DNA of 34,317 nucleotides from Gemmatimonadales bacterium (GTDB lineage Bacteria; Gemmatimonadota; Gemmatimonadetes; Gemmatimonadales; GWC2-71-9): the NCBI GenBank assembly GCA_013813435.1, contig JACCRS010000236.1:1-34317 (forward strand), written 5' to 3'. The translations under genes were made by a program, and so were the position numbers. The notes under the pieces were generated by a model. It worked only from the letters and a program-made list of their open reading frames with translations, made no database searches and had not been told where the DNA came from. Shown piece after piece: positions 8,674 to 18,035 of this stretch. Each line of letters begins with the position of its first letter. Position 1 is the first letter of the stretch.

Positions 8674-9875
8674 CGCTGAGCCGGGTCAAAGACCCCGGCC
8701 TTGCCGGGGTGCCGGCCACGGTCAAGGGACTGTCGCTGGTGTCGCTGTTCAACGACTTCGCCAGCGAGATGGTGTATCCGCTCCTCCCGGCCCTGGTTAC
8801 CCGCACTTTGGGGGGCGGGCCCCTCCTGCTGGGATTGCTCGACGGTGCCGCCGAGTTGACCTCGTCACTGGTGAAGTGGATCAGCGGCCAACTGGCCGAC
8901 CGGCCGGGCTGGCGCAGGCCGCTTATTCTGTGGGGCTATGCCATAGCGGTGCTCGTCCGGCCGCTGATCGCTGGAGCGGGGTCGGCTCTGCAGGTAGTCG
9001 GCCTCAGAGTCGTCGACCGAATCGGCAAAGGAATCAGAACCCCACCCCGCGACGCGCTGATTGCGGAGATCACTCCCGTCAGGCTCCGAGGCCGGGCTTA
9101 TGGGTTCCACCGCGGAGCCGATCACTTCGGTGCCGTGCTCGGGTCACTGGCCGCCTGGTACCTGCTGACCCGCGGAGCCGATGTGCGCAGTGTGATTGGG
9201 TGGAGTATTGCGCCGGGCATAGTGGCGTTCGTGATGCTGACGGTGGTGTTGCGGGGAGTCACGAGTCATGAGTCACGAGTCACGGGTGAGGAGCACGTCG
9301 GCACGCGCGACTCACGACTCACGACTCACGACTCTTCCACCTTCTGGCCCCCCGTCCTCGCCCTGACGGCCCTGACCTTTTTCCGCCTGCCGGAGACACT
9401 CCTCATCCTCAGGCTTCAGGACCGTGGTGTGGCTATATCCGCGATCCCGCTGGTGTGGGCTGGACTCCACGTGGTGCGAAGCGCCAGCTCTTACCCTGGT
9501 GGTTGGCTTTCCGATCGCCTGGGACCGCGGCGTATTGTTGCGGCGGGCGGCCTGCTATTCGCAGCGGTGGCATTCGCCTTTGGAGCTGAGCTCTCTCCCG
9601 CCCAGGCCATCGCGCTGTTCCTGCTGCTGGGGCTGGTGGCTGGACTCATGGAGTCCGGCGAGCGTGCGGTCGTTGCTCGGCTGGCACCGGTAAGAACCGG
9701 CCGTGGATTCGGGTCGTACCACGCGCTGGTCGGAGCCGCCGCGTTACCGGCTGGTCTGGTCTTCGGTGCGCTATACCAATCGGGCAGCGGCCGCACTGCC
9801 CTGTGGGCCTCGGCCGCCGGGATGTCGGTGGCAGTCATTGTGTGGCTGATCGTTTCACCAGCGGAAAGGGACTAA
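8670..9875 (+). CDS. MFS transporter
   Basis: Multiple TM segments, SLVSLFNDFASEMVYPLLPAL N-terminus, DRIGKGIRTPPRDALI loop; ATGA overlap with upstream gene. Confidence 0.88.
   Translation: MTLSRVKDPGLAGVPATVKGLSLVSLFNDFASEMVYPLLPALVTRTLGGGPLLLGLLDGAAELTSSLVKWISGQLADRPGWRRPLILWGYAIAVLVRPLIAGAGSALQVVGLRVVDRIGKGIRTPPRDALIAEITPVRLRGRAYGFHRGADHFGAVLGSLAAWYLLTRGADVRSVIGWSIAPGIVAFVMLTVVLRGVTSHESRVTGEEHVGTRDSRLTTHDSSTFWPPVLALTALTFFRLPETLLILRLQDRGVAISAIPLVWAGLHVVRSASSYPGGWLSDRLGPRRIVAAGGLLFAAVAFAFGAELSPAQAIALFLLLGLVAGLMESGERAVVARLAPVRTGRGFGSYHALVGAAALPAGLVFGALYQSGSGRTALWASAAGMSVAVIVWLIVSPAERD
9256..9336. repeat. Inverted pair C: heptamer arrays (GAGTCAC)4 ... (GACTCAC)4 within the MFS gene
   Basis: gagtcac gagtcat gagtcac gagtcac (9256-9283), 25 nt, gactcac x3 + gactctt (9309-9336); total 81 bp, in frame. 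Confidence 0.95.
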
Positions 9876-9881
9876 CACACG

Positions 9882-10796
9882 ATGAAAGCAATGCTGTGCG
9901 CAGCGATGCTCTCGATGGCTATAGTGTACGGCAGGGAGGGGAAGGCCCAGGTGCAGGTGCGGGTTGCGGTGCCGGGTCGAGCCACCTACTCGGAGCTGCA
10001 TGAGGGGCTCCGCGAGGGCAGCCCGGCTGCCGACACCGTGGCAACGATCATGCGGGCCAAGTCTCCGAAGCCTCTGTGGCGCCGGATGCGGCAGACCATA
10101 GCGGGACAGGGAGACTGGAACTCCGCGCTGCTATCGCTCACCCGGCTCGCCCAGCTCAGGAGCGTGGCGTATTCCGACAGCGCGGCTGCGCTCTTGAAGC
10201 ATCTGAAGCAGGGAGGATCGGTGCCGTTTCCCAGCGATCCCGGCCTCAAGCCGGAGGATCTGGAACCTTCACTTCAGGCCATCGTGCTGGAGCGGCGCCG
10301 TGCGGTACAGGGCGATTCTGCCGTGCTGGCCGACATCCTGGCTCGCGTTCCTGCTGGAGAGTACAACCATGGGGACGCGTGGGTGCTTGGCAGGCTCGGG
10401 GCCGGCGCACTGGACTCAGTGGCCTTGCGCTTTCGGTCCGCCGGCACGGAGGAGTTTCGGGTTCGTTATCTGACCCTGCTCTCCTACTTCACCGATCCGA
10501 AGGTGATTCCGCTTCTGGTACGGGTCTACGTTGCGCCGGACAGCTTTGGGATACCCAAACGCTACGCTATTCGCGCCTCGGACGGTCTGCTGTGGGTAGG
10601 AACCAAAGATGCTATGGTGGCGCTCGCCAGTGCCAGGTCACGAGCGCGTGCCGGGGGGACCTACGCTGACTCCTCGCTGGCCCGCGGGGGCTACGACTTT
10701 CTGGCCAACGACAGCTCGGCGGTGATTTCGAGGACCGGGAGGTGGCTTACTGAGTGGATTGCCACCTTACCGGCCCGAGGCCACGCTCTCCAGTGA
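9882..10796 (+). CDS. Secreted hypothetical protein, possibly HEAT-like alpha-helical
   Basis: Good coding frame downstream of MFS; N-terminal hydrophobic segment; helical composition; no confident family. Confidence 0.6.
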   Translation: MKAMLCAAMLSMAIVYGREGKAQVQVRVAVPGRATYSELHEGLREGSPAADTVATIMRAKSPKPLWRRMRQTIAGQGDWNSALLSLTRLAQLRSVAYSDSAAALLKHLKQGGSVPFPSDPGLKPEDLEPSLQAIVLERRRAVQGDSAVLADILARVPAGEYNHGDAWVLGRLGAGALDSVALRFRSAGTEEFRVRYLTLLSYFTDPKVIPLLVRVYVAPDSFGIPKRYAIRASDGLLWVGTKDAMVALASARSRARAGGTYADSSLARGGYDFLANDSSAVISRTGRWLTEWIATLPARGHALQ

Positions 10797-10800
10797 TGGC

Positions 10801-11220
10801 TTAGCGGCCCATACGAAGCAGATCGCCGCCACCGCCCGGAGGCGCGGCCGGCTCACAGGTGATGTCGAAGAGCACCTCAACGGTGTCTCCCGGTACAACG
10901 ATGGCTGTCTGGGGATTATCCTCCGAGGGTACCGTGCAGTTCTCCGCCATCCCGCCTAGGGCTACGATATAATCGCCTGGCTCCAGAGCCGTCACGTAGA
11001 GTGTGTCAAGATTTCCGATCTCCTGTCCCTGGCTGTTGTTCACCGACACCAGATAACCATTGACATCGAAGTCGGAGCCGGTTGTTCGAGCCCCGATCAG
11101 GATCGCGCCCTCGGTAGGCCCTGCGCTCTGGTCGTCGCCACACGAGATGGAAGTCACTGTGGCCGCGGCGATGAGCAGCATCCGGAGCAGGGCGGCTCCC
11201 CCCCGCGAATCATCTGTCAT
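10801..11220 (-). CDS. Putative secreted lipoprotein
   Basis: MLLIAAATVTSISCGDD lipobox-like signal; beta-rich remainder; stop codons 4 bp apart with convergent gene. Confidence 0.6.
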   Translation of the reverse strand: MTDDSRGGAALLRMLLIAAATVTSISCGDDQSAGPTEGAILIGARTTGSDFDVNGYLVSVNNSQGQEIGNLDTLYVTALEPGDYIVALGGMAENCTVPSEDNPQTAIVVPGDTVEVLFDITCEPAAPPGGGGDLLRMGR

Positions 11221-11400
11221 ACGAGCTCGCTTTCAAGCAAGGCAGGAACTAACGTCAGCCCGGCTGAATGTCCCGCCCCAGCCGGCAGGTGTCAATATGA
11301 AGCGTCCGTCCGGATAGAGACGTCCACGTGTCGGTTCGGCAACACAGCGGGGGCAGTGGCAGCGGGGCTCGCGGATGACCGCACGAGGGCGTAAGAAGCT

Positions 11401-11646
11401 TCAGCAACAGCGGGTTGGACCGTCGCCGTAGCGGTTGCGGAGGTAAACGGCGTAGTAGTCACTCTCGCTGGGAACCGACGCCTCCGGATGACACCGACGG
11501 AGGTGCTCGGCGTAGCCGGCGTAATCCGGCATACCTGCCACCTGACGAAGAACGCAAGCGAGTCTCGCAACCAGCGACCCGCTGCTCCCTCGCTCGGTTG
11601 CTCCGGGCAGCCTCCGCTGCCGCGCTGTCCCGCCGTCACCCGGCAT
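11401..11646 (-). CDS. ybdD: YbdD/YjiX family small protein (DUF466)
   Basis: LRQVAGMPDYAGYAEHLRRCHPEASVPSESDYYAVYLRNRYGDGPTRCC matches the YbdD pattern ending RYG...RCC; directly downstream of CstA. Start uncertain (11646 or 11661). Confidence 0.8.
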   Translation of the reverse strand: MPGDGGTARQRRLPGATERGSSGSLVARLACVLRQVAGMPDYAGYAEHLRRCHPEASVPSESDYYAVYLRNRYGDGPTRCC

Positions 11647-13675
11647 ATGCCGTCTCCACAAATGGAGCTTCCCGCGCCTGCGCCGGCTTCCGGCGGGTGA
11701 GGATCAAAATCCATTCACGAGCCGAGGATAGGAGCACCAGAACGGTGATGACCATGAACGTGATAGTCACCACTGCGTCGAGCCGGTCATTAAAGATGAG
11801 CCGGGTGCCAACTGCGGCGCCCGTGACACCGGTCCTGACTTGTTCGGCCACCAACGACGCATGGGACAGGAAGCCGAGTCGAGGGTCATCGGCGAACACC
11901 TTCTGCCAACCGGCGGTCAGTGTGGCCGCCAGCAGCCAGGCCAGCGGCAGCATCGTGACCCATACGTAGCGCGCCTTGCCGCTCTTGATGATCAAGGTGG
12001 TGCCGACGCAGAGAGCAACCGAGGCCAGCAGCTGATTGCTGATCCCGAACAGTGGCCAGAGGGAGTTGATGCCCCCGAGTGGGTCCAGCACCCCCTGCAC
12101 CAGAAAGTAGCCCCAGCCACCCACAACCGCGGCGGATGCCAGCACCGTGCTGGGATACCAGGAGGTGCGGCCCAGGGGGCGCCATATCTGGCCGGCGAGC
12201 TCTTGGAGCATGAAACGTCCCACCCGCGTGCCGGTGTCAACTGTGGTAAGGATGAATAGCGCCTCGAACATGATGGCGAAGTGATACCAAAGTGCCATAA
12301 GACCCTGGCCGAACGCGCTGCTGAAGATGTGCGCCATACCTACGGCCAGCGAAGGAGCGCCGCCCGTCCGTCCGAGAAGGCTCTTCTCGCCCACTGACGC
12401 GGCCAACCCATCGATCTGTTCGGGGGTAACGGTGAAGCCCCACCCGCGGATCACTTCCGCGGCCGAGTGGACGTTGCCGCCGAGGGTCGTCAAAGGCGCG
12501 TTGATGGCGAAGTAGATGCCAGGATCGAGCAGGGCCGCGGCACAGAGAGCCATCACTGCCACGAATGACTCCATAAGCATCCCCCCGTAGCCGATCAGGC
12601 GCGCGTCGGTTTCCCTGATGAGCATTTTCGGAGTCGTGCCTGAGGCCACTAGCGCGTGGAAGCCGCTTATTGCGCCGCAGGCTATAGTGATGAAGGCAAA
12701 TGGAAACAGCTTTCCGGCAAACACGGGTCCGGTGCCGTCGATGAACTGCGTGACCGCTGGAAGCTTGAGTGGCGGGAGCACGAGCACGATGCCGAGCGCG
12801 AGTAGCAGGATCGTGCCGATCTTCATGAAGGTGGAGAGATAGTCACGGGGGCATAGCAGCATCCAGACCGGCATGACGCTGGCGATGAAGCCGTAGGCGA
12901 TTATCCCATAGGCAATCGTCAGCCCTGAGTAGGTGAAGTATGGAGCCAGGGTGGCCGATGCGGCCACGTATCTCCCTCCCACCAGGGCCACGAGCAGAAG
13001 CGCCACGCCGGCCGCCGAAGCTTCCAGGGTCCGGCCGGGCCGCCACACTTTCATCCAGAATCCCATGAGGATCGCGATCGGGATGGTGCACAGGATTGTG
13101 AACACACCCCAGGGACTGTCCTTCAGCGCGTTGACCACCACTAGAGCCAGCACGGCCAGCAGGATGACCATGATCGCGAGCACCGCCACCATGGCGAGGA
13201 GGCCGGTGATCGGGCCAGTCTCCTCTTTGGCCATCTGCCCCAACGATTTGCCATCCCGACGCATGGAGCCGAACAGGATGATAAAGTCCTGCACCGCCCC
13301 ACCCAGAATCACTCCGAAGACCAGCCAGATCGTTCCGGGCAGGTAGCCGAACTGTGCTGCCAGCACCGGCCCCACCAGGGGCCCCGCGCCCGCTATGGCG
13401 GCGAAGTGATGGCCGAAGAGCACCCACCGGGAGGTGGGAACGAAGTCTCGTCCATTGGCCAGCCGCTCAGCCGGGGTGGCGCGCCGGTCGTTTAGAACGA
13501 GCACTCTGTTGGCTAGAAAGCGGCTGTAGAAGCGGTAGCCGATGAGGTAGCTGCCGGTAGCGGCGAGAACCAGCCACGCGGCGTTGATGGTTTCGCCGCG
13601 GTGGAGGGCGAGAACTCCCCAGGCGACTGCGGCGGCAAGGGCCACGAGCAGCCAGCCCATTCGTTTCAGCAGCAT
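11636..13675 (-). CDS. cstA: Carbon starvation protein A (CstA/BtsT family pyruvate/peptide transporter)
   Basis: FVPTSRWVLFGHHFAAIAGAGPLVGPVLAAQFGYLPGTIWLVFGVILGGAVQDFIILFGSMRRDGKSLGQMAKEE is a highly typical CstA sequence. Confidence 0.95.
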   Translation of the reverse strand: MLLKRMGWLLVALAAAVAWGVLALHRGETINAAWLVLAATGSYLIGYRFYSRFLANRVLVLNDRRATPAERLANGRDFVPTSRWVLFGHHFAAIAGAGPLVGPVLAAQFGYLPGTIWLVFGVILGGAVQDFIILFGSMRRDGKSLGQMAKEETGPITGLLAMVAVLAIMVILLAVLALVVVNALKDSPWGVFTILCTIPIAILMGFWMKVWRPGRTLEASAAGVALLLVALVGGRYVAASATLAPYFTYSGLTIAYGIIAYGFIASVMPVWMLLCPRDYLSTFMKIGTILLLALGIVLVLPPLKLPAVTQFIDGTGPVFAGKLFPFAFITIACGAISGFHALVASGTTPKMLIRETDARLIGYGGMLMESFVAVMALCAAALLDPGIYFAINAPLTTLGGNVHSAAEVIRGWGFTVTPEQIDGLAASVGEKSLLGRTGGAPSLAVGMAHIFSSAFGQGLMALWYHFAIMFEALFILTTVDTGTRVGRFMLQELAGQIWRPLGRTSWYPSTVLASAAVVGGWGYFLVQGVLDPLGGINSLWPLFGISNQLLASVALCVGTTLIIKSGKARYVWVTMLPLAWLLAATLTAGWQKVFADDPRLGFLSHASLVAEQVRTGVTGAAVGTRLIFNDRLDAVVTITFMVITVLVLLSSAREWILILTRRKPAQAREAPFVETAYAG

Positions 13676-13748
13676 GGGGATAAGCTACAACGGCGTAAGC
13701 GGTGACGCTCCTTGCTCTCCCCTGAAACGCCCTCTACCTTCGGACTCC

Positions 13749-14615
13749 ATGCCATTGCCACCCTTCGGCTTCGGCCAGCGGCCCTCCTGGGAATACGAGG
13801 CGCCGGAGGCGAGCGGGACTGCGCTCGAAGACCCCCGTCCCCAGCCGGTCGGCAAGGGCTGGAGGGGCAAGGTGGTGGTTGTCACCGGCGGGGCCACCGG
13901 CCTGGGACGCCACATCTCGATGGAGTTCGGCCGGCTCGGCTGTCATGTTGCGTTCTGCTTCTTGAATCTGCCGGGACGCGACGTTGCCGAGCAGGCGCTG
14001 CTGACCGAGACCGCCATCGCCGCCATGGGGGTGGAGGTCTATGCCCGCCGCTGCGACGTGCGCGACCGGGTGGCAGTGGAACACTTCATCCGGGATGCCA
14101 AGCAGAAGCTCGGCGGCATCCATTTCCTGATCAATAACGCCGGCATTGCCAACGATGGGGCTCTCTGGCGCCTGTCGGCGGCGGCGTGGTCGGAGGTCCT
14201 GGAAACCAACGTAACGGGGGCGTTCAACTGCATTCGCGCGGTGGCGCCCATCTTTCGGGGCCAGCACTTCGGAAAGATCGTCAGCGTCAGCGCACACCAG
14301 GCCGACCGCCCCGGCTTCGGAGTGTCCAACTACGCCGCGAGCAAGGCCGCACTCCAGGGCCTCACCCGCGCCGCGGCGGTCGAGCTTGGCCCCGCCAACG
14401 TCAATGTGAACGCCGTCGCACCCGGGTTCATTCGGACCGAGCGGATGGGCATGCTGCCATCCGAGGTCATCGAGCGGGCACAGAAGAGCTCCGTGCTGGG
14501 ACGGGTCGCGGAGCCCGACGATGTGGCTCACGTGATCTCATTCCTTTGTTCGGAATCGGCGCGGCACATAACCGGACAGACGATCGTGGTGGACGGAGGG
14601 TTGTCGCTGGAATGA
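13749..14615 (+). CDS. SDR family oxidoreductase
   Basis: VVVVTGGATGLGRH Rossmann motif, NNAGIAND, SNYAASKAALQGL (YxxxK), GQTIVVDGG; ATG 13749 preferred over the ORF-track start 13584 because the earlier part is antisense to cstA. Confidence 0.9.
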   Translation: MPLPPFGFGQRPSWEYEAPEASGTALEDPRPQPVGKGWRGKVVVVTGGATGLGRHISMEFGRLGCHVAFCFLNLPGRDVAEQALLTETAIAAMGVEVYARRCDVRDRVAVEHFIRDAKQKLGGIHFLINNAGIANDGALWRLSAAAWSEVLETNVTGAFNCIRAVAPIFRGQHFGKIVSVSAHQADRPGFGVSNYAASKAALQGLTRAAAVELGPANVNVNAVAPGFIRTERMGMLPSEVIERAQKSSVLGRVAEPDDVAHVISFLCSESARHITGQTIVVDGGLSLE

Positions 14616-14634
14616 AGCCGTTTACGCTTCTATC

Positions 14635-15309
14635 ATGAATCCATTCCTAAAAAGCGTTTCATCAGCGCGTTTGATAATTCTGTTCGCCCTGGCAGCCCCG
14701 TCCTGTGGTGGGGCTCAGCGAGAACCGGCCGCGGCAGCACCAACCACGGATCCGCCGGTCTCGATCCTGCCTACCTCGCGTATCAGCGGTCAGACAGTTG
14801 CCATCCTGCCGATTACGCTCGTCGTCGCCGACCCCGCACTCCAAACCGACTCGGTTTACGCCCCTTACCGCGATCGCCGCGCGGCCCTGGCGCTGACGGA
14901 CTCCCTGGTCAGCGAGGCCATCGTGACTCGCGCGCCCGAGGTGAGCTGGGTTCCACCCCGGGAACTGAGGAAGATGGCCCGGCGCTCTGCCGGTTATCTG
15001 ATCGACCCGGACCAGATGGGTCACGCCGTGCTGCGGGGACCCAAGATCCTCGTCATTCCCGATCCACTCCGCTCATCGCTGCGGAGTCTGATGGCGGTGG
15101 CGGGCGGCCGCCTGGCGTTGGTGCCGGCATCACTGGGATTCGGGCCGGAGCCCGACGGCCAGATCCGGGCCGACCTTTCGCTGGTACTGGCTGACTCCCG
15201 CAGCGGCAAGGTGGTGTGGCGCGCGCTGGCGCTGGGTCGGGGGAAGACGCCCGATGAAGCGTTGAACGCCGCCATCGCCGCCGTTCTTCCTGTCGACGGC
15301 GGCCAATGA
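14635..15309 (+). CDS. Putative lipoprotein of unknown function
   Basis: LIILFALAAPSCGG lipobox; ATGA overlap with downstream icd. Confidence 0.6.
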   Translation: MNPFLKSVSSARLIILFALAAPSCGGAQREPAAAAPTTDPPVSILPTSRISGQTVAILPITLVVADPALQTDSVYAPYRDRRAALALTDSLVSEAIVTRAPEVSWVPPRELRKMARRSAGYLIDPDQMGHAVLRGPKILVIPDPLRSSLRSLMAVAGGRLALVPASLGFGPEPDGQIRADLSLVLADSRSGKVVWRALALGRGKTPDEALNAAIAAVLPVDGGQ

Positions 15310-16322
15310 CTTACGACGTGACGCTGATCCCGGGCGATGGAATCGGGCCCGAGATCACCGTTGAGACGGTCAAGGTGCTGGAGGCCACCGGCCTGCGCTT
15401 CAACTGGGACGAGGAGCTCGCCGGCGTGGCCGCAGTCGAGGCCACCGGGACGCCGCTGCCCGACGCCACCGTCGAGAGCATTCGAAAGAACTCGCTGGCC
15501 CTGAAGGGACCACTCACCACACCGGTGGGAACCGGATTTCGGTCGGTTAACGTTGGGCTTCGGAAGGAATTCGAGCTCTACGCCAACGTGCGTCCAGCGC
15601 GCACCATCATTCCCGGCGGCCGGTTCGAGAACGTCGACATCGTGCTGGTCCGGGAGAATCTCGAGGGTCTCTACATTGGGGTGGAGCATTTCGTTGCCAT
15701 AGGCGACGATCCCCGGGCGGTTGGCGAGTCCCTGGCCATCGTCACCCGTCGGGGGTGTGAGCGCATCGTGCGCTACGCCTTCGAGTACGCGCTCAGGCAC
15801 GGCCGACGCAAAGTCACCATCGTGCACAAGGCCAACATTCTGAAGATGGTGAGCGGGCTATTTCTCGAAGTGGGTCGTGCCGTGGCCCAGGAGTACCAGG
15901 GCCGGGTGGAGTCCAACGACATGATCGTGGACAACACCGCCATGCAGCTGGTGCTCAGGCCCGAGCAGTTCGACGTGATGGTCACTACCAACATGTTCGG
16001 GGACATCCTGAGTGACGAGGTCTCGGGATTGGTTGGTGGGCTCGGCCTTGCTCCCGGTGCCAACATCGGGACCAAGGCCGCCATCTTCGAGGCAGTACAC
16101 GGGAGCGCACCGGACATTGCCGGGAAGGGAGTGGCCAACCCCTCGGCACAGATGCTTGCCGCCGCCATGATGCTCGATCATATCGGCGAGCTGGATCGGG
16201 CCCAGCGGGTACGGGACGCCATCGCCACTACTATCGTGCGCGACGGAATCCGCACTCGCGACCTCGGAGGGACCGCTTCGACCTCGGAATTCGGCAGTGC
16301 TGTCGCCCAGCGGGCTGCCTGA
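15306..16322 (+). CDS. icd: Isocitrate dehydrogenase (NAD-type; isocitrate/isopropylmalate dehydrogenase family)
   Basis: VTLIPGDGIGPEIT, NVGLRKEFELYANVRPARTI, VRENLEGLYIGVEH, NMFGDILSDEVSGLVGGLGLAPGANIG. Confidence 0.9.
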   Translation: MTYDVTLIPGDGIGPEITVETVKVLEATGLRFNWDEELAGVAAVEATGTPLPDATVESIRKNSLALKGPLTTPVGTGFRSVNVGLRKEFELYANVRPARTIIPGGRFENVDIVLVRENLEGLYIGVEHFVAIGDDPRAVGESLAIVTRRGCERIVRYAFEYALRHGRRKVTIVHKANILKMVSGLFLEVGRAVAQEYQGRVESNDMIVDNTAMQLVLRPEQFDVMVTTNMFGDILSDEVSGLVGGLGLAPGANIGTKAAIFEAVHGSAPDIAGKGVANPSAQMLAAAMMLDHIGELDRAQRVRDAIATTIVRDGIRTRDLGGTASTSEFGSAVAQRAA

Positions 16323-16587
16323 GGTTCCCTGCGCCGGGTGCGGACGACGCCTCGTCGGGCTGCCCTGGGGAGAGTTGTGCCCGGAATGCCGGGCGCAGCG
16401 AAAAACTCGTGCAAGTCGGCTGGGGAGCCGCATCTCCCTCGCGGCGACCGTGCTGATGGCCGCGTACGTCGCCCTCCGAGTTCCAGCCGACCCGACCGCC
16501 CGGCTCTATGCGGCAATCGCGGCGCTGGCCACCTACATCATCGTTCGGCGAATCGCCACCCGGGTGGCGATGGAGTATCTCAAATGA
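16297..16587 (+). CDS. Small zinc-ribbon membrane protein
   Basis: CAGCGRRLVGLPWGELCPEC (two CxxC) followed by two hydrophobic segments; overlaps icd end, ATGA overlap with next gene. Confidence 0.6.
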   Translation: MLSPSGLPEVPCAGCGRRLVGLPWGELCPECRAQRKTRASRLGSRISLAATVLMAAYVALRVPADPTARLYAAIAALATYIIVRRIATRVAMEYLK

Positions 16588-18035
16588 CAGCAGGTAAGCG
16601 GGTAAGCGGGAAAGCGGGTAAGGCGGTCAACGGAGAAAAGGATGTGCGTGCCGCGGCCTTCTTGGCGACCACGCTCTTGCTTACCCTCCTACCCGCCTAC
16701 CCGCTTACCGCCCAGACCTCCCTCACCATCTACAACGACGGGCGTGTTCTCATGCGGCGGACGGTGCCGATCGACCTGCCGAGGGGGGCTACTATCCAGC
16801 GGCTCACGCTGGGCGCACTGGATCCCAGCACGATCTTCTCACTCGATTCGACAGTTACGGTGATGGGCTTGTCCTATGATGGCGCGGTGGATGAAGCCAG
16901 CGCCCTCCGGCGATCGGTCGGCAAGAGACTCGTGTTCCGGCTGGCTCCGGGTCCTTCCGGTGCACGGGATACGATCAGCGCACTCGTGCTCGGAGTAGAT
17001 CCGCTGCGGCTCAAGCTGCCCGATGGCCGGATAAGCTTTACTGCCCCGGGCATCCCACTCTATCCACCCGATGTTGTTGTGGCCGACCCGGCCGCCAATC
17101 TTTCGGTACGGAGCGCTCAGGCGCAAGACAAGCTTCGGCTGGGCTACTTCACCAGCGGAGCTTCGTGGCAGGCCAGCTACCAGGTAATCTTAGGCAAAGC
17201 CGATGCCCGGGTCACCGGCATGGCGGTGCTTGCCTCGCAATCGCTGCGAGTAGAGGACGCGGAGGTCCAGCTGCTGGCCGGATCGGTGAGCCGGGCACAG
17301 CCCAAGGCTCCACCTCCCCAGCCGCTCATGCGTGAGATGAGAGCGGCGGCGGCCGATGCCGCGGTGGACCAGTTCGCGGGTGAGCAGCGCGTGGGCGAGT
17401 TCCATCTGTATACGCTGGCCGGCCGAAGCACGCTTTTGCCCGGCCTCACGACTTCGGTGGCACTCTTCCAGCCGGCGCAGATCAAATACGAAAAGAGTTA
17501 CGTCGTACACGGTGACGTGCCCTACTGGGGCTTCCTGCCCCAGCAGGGAGAGGAGACCGAGCCCCCGGTTGAGGTGATCTACAGCCTCACCCGCCCACGG
17601 AAGAGCGACTTCGGCGACCGACCGCTTCCGGGCGGCGTCGCCCGCATGTATCAGCCGGACAGCGTCGGAGGATTGCAGCTGGTGGGCGAAGCCTCCATCG
17701 ATCATACGCCGGCGGGGAACGATCTTCGTCTCAATGCCGGGACCGCGTTTGACATTACGGCTAAGCGGGTGCAGACCGGCTACGTCACCCGGCGGGATAG
17801 CACCAAGGCGCGCGGGGTCCATACTGTTGCCACGGCAGACTACCGCGTTACCCTGAAGAACGCCACCGACAGCGCGGTCACCGTCATAGTGCAGGAGGAG
17901 CGTGCCGGGGAGTGGAGCGTGGTGTCGAGCTCGGTGCCTGGGGAGAGGGTGTCTTCGACTATCACGCGGTTTCGGGTGCGGGTACCCGCGATCAGCGAGG
18001 CAGTGTTGACCTACCGTATCCGGGTCATTTGGTGA
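16584..18035 (+). CDS. DUF4139 domain-containing secreted protein
   Basis: LTIYNDGRVLMRRTVPIDLPRGATIQRLTLG, LGYFTSGASWQASYQVILGK, C-terminal Ig-like region; ATG at 16584 (ATGA overlap) preferred over 16338. Confidence 0.8.
   Translation: MTAGKRVSGKAGKAVNGEKDVRAAAFLATTLLLTLLPAYPLTAQTSLTIYNDGRVLMRRTVPIDLPRGATIQRLTLGALDPSTIFSLDSTVTVMGLSYDGAVDEASALRRSVGKRLVFRLAPGPSGARDTISALVLGVDPLRLKLPDGRISFTAPGIPLYPPDVVVADPAANLSVRSAQAQDKLRLGYFTSGASWQASYQVILGKADARVTGMAVLASQSLRVEDAEVQLLAGSVSRAQPKAPPPQPLMREMRAAAADAAVDQFAGEQRVGEFHLYTLAGRSTLLPGLTTSVALFQPAQIKYEKSYVVHGDVPYWGFLPQQGEETEPPVEVIYSLTRPRKSDFGDRPLPGGVARMYQPDSVGGLQLVGEASIDHTPAGNDLRLNAGTAFDITAKRVQTGYVTRRDSTKARGVHTVATADYRVTLKNATDSAVTVIVQEERAGEWSVVSSSVPGERVSSTITRFRVRVPAISEAVLTYRIRVIW
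16593..16627 (+). repeat. Octamer tandem array (GGTAAGCG)~4, left arm of inverted pair B
   Basis: ggtaagcg ggtaagcg ggaaagcg ggtaaggcgg; same unit as pair A. Confidence 0.9.
16676..16712 (+). repeat. Octamer array, right arm of inverted pair B
   Basis: cttgcttaccctcctacccgcctacccgcttaccgcc; complementary to the left arm and near-identical in unit to 2591-2624. Confidence 0.9.

Noticed and set aside
9256-9336. Assembly or sequencing artefact explanation for the heptamer hairpin
   Set aside because: The array is an exact multiple of three inside an otherwise intact gene, and similar arrays occur elsewhere in the window; real variation seems likelier, though read-level verification is still needed.
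13584-13748. ORF-track N-terminal extension of the SDR gene
   Set aside because: The first ~90 bp overlap the start of cstA on the other strand; the native start is more likely ATG 13749.
16338-16583. ORF-track N-terminal extension of the DUF4139 protein
   Set aside because: Overlaps the zinc-ribbon gene in another frame; ATG 16584 gives a signal peptide and ATGA coupling.
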